In this document: positions 13,625-17,795 of the stretch, piece after piece
How the letters are laid out: every line of letters starts with the position of its first letter
How positions within the stretch are numbered: position 1 is the stretch's first letter
Assembly: GCA_019417795.1 (NCBI GenBank)
Contig: DXUR01000022.1
Location: 1 to 17,795, forward strand
From: Clostridiales bacterium
Lineage (GTDB): Bacteria > Bacillota_A > Clostridia > Oscillospirales > Oscillospiraceae
Length of the DNA: 17,795 nucleotides
Direction of reading: 5' to 3'
Notes under the pieces: generated by a model
Database searches by the model: none
What the model saw: only the letters and a program-made list of their open reading frames with translations
What the model was told of the DNA's origin: nothing
Position numbers and translations under genes: made by a program

Positions 13625-16600
13625 CTAGTTGTAGAGCTTCAAGGTGCGGACATCCTCAATGGTACCCTTTTCGTCCACAGTGGCCTCGTAGAAGTAGCCG
13701 CCCTTGCTGGTGAAGTAATACTTGCCGTTGTAATGGGTGATAGAGCTGCGGATGTCGCCGGTCACATTCATCTTGTAGGAGGACAGCAGTTCGCCGGTCT
13801 TGGGGTTAAAGGACAGCAGACTGGGCTTGCCGGTGGTGTAGCCGGAAGCGCCGTCATCCGTGCCGATCAGCAGGAAGTCGTCGCACACATAGGCACCGGC
13901 CCAATAGAAGCCGCCCTTGCTGGTGTAGTACCAAGTGGGGAGCTTTTCTTCCATCGTCTGCGTGGGGTCCTCGTCGGTGGCGCTCAGGCACACATAGTGG
14001 GCCTCGTTGATCTCGCCCACCCAAAAACCGGTGTAGATGTAGCCATCGTGATAGACAATAGAGCTGTTGGGCTGACCGCCGATGGAGTCTCGGTAGATCC
14101 ACAGGGAGTCCAGGGTATTGGCGTCGAACGCCTGGATCGTGCCGTCAGACAGGCCCACGAAAATCATGCCGTTGGCGTAGGTGGGCGGGTTGATGGCGAA
14201 GCTGGAGTTGTGATCCATGGGCTTATCAATGAGAATTTCGCCGGAGATAGCATCCACCTTGTAAATGCGGGAGCCGGAGTAGGTGTAGATGGCACCGTCC
14301 ACCAAAATGGGGCAGCCGCAGGCGTTCACATCGTAGCCGGATCCAATGGAAGTAGCCCAGTACAGCTCGGCATCCTTGGCGTAGACCGGCGTCTTGTAGT
14401 CCACCACACCGTTATTCTCATTGTTTTGGCGTAAGTGGGGCCACGCAGAATCGAAATTGATGAGCTTGTCGTTGGCTGGAGCCTTCTTTAGCTTAATGGT
14501 CAGTGTACCGTCCTTGTCGGGGGCGGTATAGTGCTCCACCGTTTGACCGATGTACCCGGCGCAGGTGGTAGTGTAGGAATAGCTGGCACCGGGGGTCAGG
14601 CTGTAGGTGCCGTTTTTCTCCACGATGCGCTTGCCGTTCAGATCGTTGGTCAGGAACACCGTGGTATCCGCCGGGGTCGTTTGGATGGTCAGTTGGATGG
14701 GGTCACTTTTCTGAACATGGACGGTATAGGTCAGCTCAATGCTGCCGGTATCTGCGTGGCAGACCTGTACCGAAATATCCTCATTATAAAGGTCTGTGTT
14801 CAGGACCGCTTCCGCGCCGGCCAGCGTATCATAGCGTACGCCGTTGACCTTGGCATAGTACCCGCCGCAGCAGGCGGTGTCTGTGCTGCTGTTGGGATAG
14901 GTGCCGGAGAGGTAGAGAGCGGCGGTCTCCCGGTCTACCTTAACATAATAATCCGTGGTATCTCGATCAAAGCGGGCCGTTGCGCCCTTTGGAGTGACAA
15001 AGGGCAGTGTCTCATCCTTTGTGGCAATAGTCAGGCTGGACAGGTGCAGCTGCCGCAGCAGCTGAATATCGTAGTCCTGATAGTAGGTAGTGCCGTTTTC
15101 TGTCTTGGAAATGCGGATCGTCACCGTCTGGCCGTAACCGGCCTTGGCCACGGCGTAGGTCAGGCTCTGAGCAAGACCCGTTTTGCTGACAGGCGTTGTG
15201 ATCGTCTCCATCCGTGCGAGATTATGAATCTCCGGCACGGTGCTTTGGGTCCGATACAGCGCCGTCACGGTTCCGGTTGCCGTGGCCTGCATGGCAACGG
15301 AGCTGTTGCAGTCGGACACCGTATAGTTGTAGGTGTGGTCTGCCGCCGTGAAGGTCTTGTCGGCGGCGTAGGCGATCCGGCTGGAAGCATAGGTGCCGTT
15401 GTAGAATGCCAGATCGGTCAGCCAGTCGGTGGTGACAGGCTCCGGGACGGACACATTCAGTCCGCTGGAGGCCGTGAAGGTGATCTGCGTATGATACCAG
15501 GTGTTCTTCGTGGCGATGCAGGTATAGCTCTCGCCGGGGACCAGGTGATAGATCCCGTCCACCGGGGCAATCTCGGAGCCTGCTCCATTGATCACCTGCA
15601 CCGTTGTTCCGGAAGGCACAGCCAGTGTCACCGGTACGGAAGCTACCTTCTGAATGTGGAGGGTATAGGTGCTCTGCTCCCCGTTGGGCGCTGTTACCTG
15701 AATCATGTGATCCTGCGTGTCTCCGGTCAGCTGCACCGCCCCGGTTCCGGTGACGGTATAATCCTCACCAAATGGTGCGGCGTCAATATCCACAGTGGAG
15801 GACACGGTTTTTAGGCTGTACTCCCGGGTGTTGGGCGCAAACTCCAGGGGCAGCTTGGTCCCCTCCGCCGTGGCTGCCAGAGCCTTCAGCGTGGGCACAC
15901 GGGTCACGGTGACATCGTAGGACTGAATCTGCGTGTAGCCGTCCGAGCCTGTATACTGTGCTTCCAGCGCGAAGGTCTTGCCCTCCATGCCAGAGGTCAG
16001 CAGATAAGTAAGGGATGTGGCTGTGCTGTTCCAGCTGCGGGATGTGCCCGACATATCCTTGCCGTTGGTGCCGGTATAAATGGTGCGGAGCTTGGTGGTC
16101 TTGGTATTCGGAACATTGCCCATCACAACATTCAGGTACACGCTGCTCAGAGCATTGGCTGTATCCTCGATCCAATACTGCGCCGTGTGGTTCGCGCGGT
16201 TTTGTGCAGCGCGGTAGGGTTCTTGATCGACATCCAGCAGCCGGATATTGCCGAACCACTCGCCGTAGGGCAGGGTCGCAGAGACCTGGGCGTCGGCGGA
16301 GACCGTCAGCGTTCCCTCTGTGCGGTTATATCCGCCGTCGGACACACAGAACTTATAGTCGCCGGCGATGACTTGGACGCTGCCGGTGCCGGCGGTAACA
16401 TTGCCATAGACATCCGTAAGGGAGAGGATCGGTGCCTCCACCGCATTGCCGTTTTGGGTTGCTGTGGCGGAGACGGTGTATTTGGTCCCGTCCAGAAGGG
16501 CCGCATATTCGGCAATGGCGTCTTTCAGGTTTTTCAGCAATGGTCCTGCCGAGTCGGCAGTTGCCGTCCGCAGGCCCTTTAGCGCCGCTGCGTAGGCACT

Positions 16601-17035
16601 GGCCGCTGCCGGATAATTCTGCACATGGTTGGTCATGTCCAGGTAATCCGCCATTTGGATAATCAGCTGGATAGCTGCGTCCGAATAAGTCGAAGATACA
16701 TGGAAGCAAAGGGCCTTGACGGAAGAAGCCGGAGCGTCCAGCTTATAGCCGCCCTTGTCATAATAGAGCAGGTAATTGGCGGAAACGCCGTTGATCTCAT
16801 AGACGAATCCGTTTTCCAGGCCGACAAAGTCAATATCTGAATCCGCCAGCGCCTGTTGAATGGTTTGCCCAGATTTATACTGGATACGGGTCGGCTCCAC
16901 GATGGTGCTGTTGGCGTTCATAGCCACAAGCACAAAGCTACCGGCGTACTCCTCTGCGGCCATCGCCGTGACCGGCATAGCGGCAGAGAGCAGAAGCACC
17001 AGACTCAGCAGCAGAGCCATTACTCTTTTGTGCAT
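13625..17035 (-). CDS. Large secreted multidomain surface protein, prematurely stopped
   Basis: This 1136-residue secreted protein starts at 17035, with AGGAGG (minus strand, 17048-17043) 7 bases upstream. The signal peptide is MHKRVMALLLSLVLLLSAAM, with cleavage near AMA. A DUF4430-like domain follows (about 35-110: IQYKSGQTIQQAL, FVYEINGV, YLLYYDKGGY), then a helical stretch (about 125-190) and several beta domains. Among these are cadherin-like beta-sandwich domains (about 385-465, LKALAATAEGTKLPL, and about 660-775, LSSLTIATKDETLPF) and PEGA-like segments (about 470-530 and 775-850). From about 865 it is a PQQ-like beta-propeller (PILVDGAIYTYSGSRIYKVD, PTYANGMIFVG, IQAFDANTLDSLW). It stops at TAG inside the propeller after KLYN. 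Carbohydrate or protein binding at the cell surface is likely; no catalytic motif is visible. The transglutaminase-like gene lies 18 bases upstream in the same operon. Confidence 0.85.
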   Translation of the reverse strand: MHKRVMALLLSLVLLLSAAMPVTAMAAEEYAGSFVLVAMNANSTIVEPTRIQYKSGQTIQQALADSDIDFVGLENGFVYEINGVSANYLLYYDKGGYKLDAPASSVKALCFHVSSTYSDAAIQLIIQMADYLDMTNHVQNYPAAASAYAAALKGLRTATADSAGPLLKNLKDAIAEYAALLDGTKYTVSATATQNGNAVEAPILSLTDVYGNVTAGTGSVQVIAGDYKFCVSDGGYNRTEGTLTVSADAQVSATLPYGEWFGNIRLLDVDQEPYRAAQNRANHTAQYWIEDTANALSSVYLNVVMGNVPNTKTTKLRTIYTGTNGKDMSGTSRSWNSTATSLTYLLTSGMEGKTFALEAQYTGSDGYTQIQSYDVTVTRVPTLKALAATAEGTKLPLEFAPNTREYSLKTVSSTVDIDAAPFGEDYTVTGTGAVQLTGDTQDHMIQVTAPNGEQSTYTLHIQKVASVPVTLAVPSGTTVQVINGAGSEIAPVDGIYHLVPGESYTCIATKNTWYHTQITFTASSGLNVSVPEPVTTDWLTDLAFYNGTYASSRIAYAADKTFTAADHTYNYTVSDCNSSVAMQATATGTVTALYRTQSTVPEIHNLARMETITTPVSKTGLAQSLTYAVAKAGYGQTVTIRISKTENGTTYYQDYDIQLLRQLHLSSLTIATKDETLPFVTPKGATARFDRDTTDYYVKVDRETAALYLSGTYPNSSTDTACCGGYYAKVNGVRYDTLAGAEAVLNTDLYNEDISVQVCHADTGSIELTYTVHVQKSDPIQLTIQTTPADTTVFLTNDLNGKRIVEKNGTYSLTPGASYSYTTTCAGYIGQTVEHYTAPDKDGTLTIKLKKAPANDKLINFDSAWPHLRQNNENNGVVDYKTPVYAKDAELYWATSIGSGYDVNACGCPILVDGAIYTYSGSRIYKVDAISGEILIDKPMDHNSSFAINPPTYANGMIFVGLSDGTIQAFDANTLDSLWIYRDSIGGQPNSSIVYHDGYIYTGFWVGEINEAHYVCLSATDEDPTQTMEEKLPTWYYTSKGGFYWAGAYVCDDFLLIGTDDGASGYTTGKPSLLSFNPKTGELLSSYKMNVTGDIRSSITHYNGKYYFTSKGGYFYEATVDEKGTIEDVRTLKLYN

Positions 17036-17053
17036 TTTCCTTCCTCCTTTTTT

Positions 17054-17794
17054 TCAATACAGGCAGTTCCATAGCCGGTACCGTATTTTCTCCCAGGTTG
17101 TCCAGTTGCCCTTGCAGGCATCCAGTACACGCACGGCAAATGAGTCAACCTGCTTGCGCTGCTCCGGGGTCATCTCCTGGGTGCTGAACAGCGCCTTTTG
17201 ATTCAGTTCTGCGGCCTCCGCAGCATCCTCCGGGAACTGCACCGTACTGTGGCGCAGCAGGCAAACGGCATAGCCATAGCGCATGGCAATGGCCTCCCGG
17301 TCGTTTGCGGCGTCGATAGCGGCCATCTTCTTCCGAAACACCCTGCGGCGATGGAAAATGCACCCGGCCAGCAGCAAGATCAGCAGCAAGGGAAGAAGCA
17401 GTAGGTAGTGGGCATTCAGTGAGAAGGTAAATCGGTCCTGCTTGTGCTCGTTGACCTCCTCTGGCTGATCCACCTCTACAAATTGCTGGGTGTTGTTCTC
17501 ATAGGTATTCTCATCCGGGCTGTCGCCGCCCAGGGACAGTTCCTCGTCGTCTATGTAGCCGGGAGTCACCTCGAACGGCACAAAGCCGACACCGCTGACA
17601 TAATATTCCGCCCAGGCGTGGGCGTTTTCTTCCGTCAGGGTAATGGTCTCACCGGCCTTGTAGCGGGCGGCATCCTCTGCCGAGAGGTAATACCCCTCCA
17701 CATAGCGGGCCGGAACGCCCATGTAGCGCAGCATCAGCACCGCTGCCGTGGCGTAATGGACGCTGTAGCCGTGTCCGCTGCGCTCCAGCGTATA
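17054..17794 (-). CDS. Transglutaminase-like membrane protein (5' end outside window)
   Basis: The last 246 residues of a larger protein are present; the frame stays open to the window edge. The first visible residues form the transglutaminase core signature: GHGYSVHYATAAVLMLRYMG followed by VPARYVEGYYL, then NAHAWAEYYV with the catalytic-type His, then VPFEVTPGY with Glu in the acidic position. In the canonical motif (G-x-C-x-x-[YF]-A-[ST]-A) the third residue is the nucleophile Cys; here it is Ser. An acidic linker (about residues 90-135), one membrane helix (about 140-160, YLLLLPLLLILLLAGCIF) and a cytoplasmic helical tail follow, similar to the DUF3488/DUF4129 transglutaminase family whose missing N-terminus usually carries further membrane helices. 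It is 18 bases upstream of the large surface protein and co-transcribed. Confidence 0.85.
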   Translation of the reverse strand, partial: YTLERSGHGYSVHYATAAVLMLRYMGVPARYVEGYYLSAEDAARYKAGETITLTEENAHAWAEYYVSGVGFVPFEVTPGYIDDEELSLGGDSPDENTYENNTQQFVEVDQPEEVNEHKQDRFTFSLNAHYLLLLPLLLILLLAGCIFHRRRVFRKKMAAIDAANDREAIAMRYGYAVCLLRHSTVQFPEDAAEAAELNQKALFSTQEMTPEQRKQVDSFAVRVLDACKGNWTTWEKIRYRLWNCLY

Positions 17795-17795
17795 T

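Noticed and set aside
13600..13627. The frame at 12629-13600 as an independent gene starting at ATG 13600
   Set aside because: Same frame as the upstream gene, no Shine-Dalgarno before the ATG, no signal peptide, and the sequence begins in the middle of a propeller; it is better explained as the continuation past an amber codon.
12773..14434. Open frame of 553 codons on the + strand
   Set aside because: It lies wholly antisense to the large surface-protein gene, is made of Gly/Val/Ala/His-rich low-complexity sequence produced by codon bias, and has no ribosome site or family features.
14531..15814. Open frame of 427 codons on the + strand
   Set aside because: Antisense to the same gene, with the same shadow composition and no recognisable motif.
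1..17795. CRISPR arrays, tRNA and rRNA genes
   Set aside because: No regularly spaced short repeats, tRNA-like cloverleaf or rRNA-like stretch was seen on reading both strands.

Overview
The window looks like gut Firmicutes DNA, most likely Oscillospiraceae (Ruminococcaceae) or a close relative. The signs are strong AGGAGG-type ribosome binding sites, a MobL/MobP-type relaxase with a VirD4-like coupling protein, an ECF sigma/DUF4367 anti-sigma pair, and a large secreted dockerin protein beside a membrane transglutaminase-like protein. Only protein motifs were used for this placement.

Layout. (1) 2-205 holds the 3' end of a gene that resembles the C-terminus of HipA-like kinases, followed by a terminator at 224-257. 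(2) 258-628 is gene-free and rich in hairpins, and is a good oriT candidate. It leads into a tight mobilisation operon on the + strand: RHH relaxosome protein (629-1036), relaxase (1040-2440), DUF3991/TOPRIM primase-like protein (2456-3355), VirD4/TraG coupling protein (3348-5111) and a small HTH protein (5108-5365). No VirB4 or mating-pore gene follows. (3) 5366-5877 is a junction with an 11-bp perfect hairpin and debris, including an apparent 41-codon scrap of a large serine recombinase on the minus strand. (4) 5878-11131 is a separate, visibly AT-richer + strand cluster: ECF sigma factor, DUF4367-type membrane anti-sigma, two unrelated small secreted proteins, two ABC-2-like permeases, an ABC ATPase and a membrane-anchored protein. 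It ends at a strong terminator (11191-11235). (5) The minus strand then carries a WYL regulator (11545-12510), a giant secreted multidomain protein (12629-17035) interrupted by an in-frame TAG at 13625-13627, and upstream in the same operon a transglutaminase-like membrane protein that runs off the window.

How the parts may work together. The relaxosome protein and relaxase would process oriT, the primase-like protein may help convert the transferred strand, and the coupling protein would hand the complex to a mating channel encoded elsewhere, so the block is either mobilisable or the left part of a larger element. In the sigma/ABC cluster, a membrane anti-sigma probably holds the ECF factor until an envelope signal arrives. 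The released factor would then express secreted proteins and an exporter or immunity pump. This is the best candidate for an uncharacterised system. It resembles peptide or bacteriocin export and immunity loci in layout, but no product can be named from sequence alone. The large surface protein and its transglutaminase partner look like a chromosomal cell-surface operon. Its amber codon removes the end of a beta-propeller, an Ig-like domain and the dockerin, unless it is read through or is an assembly error.
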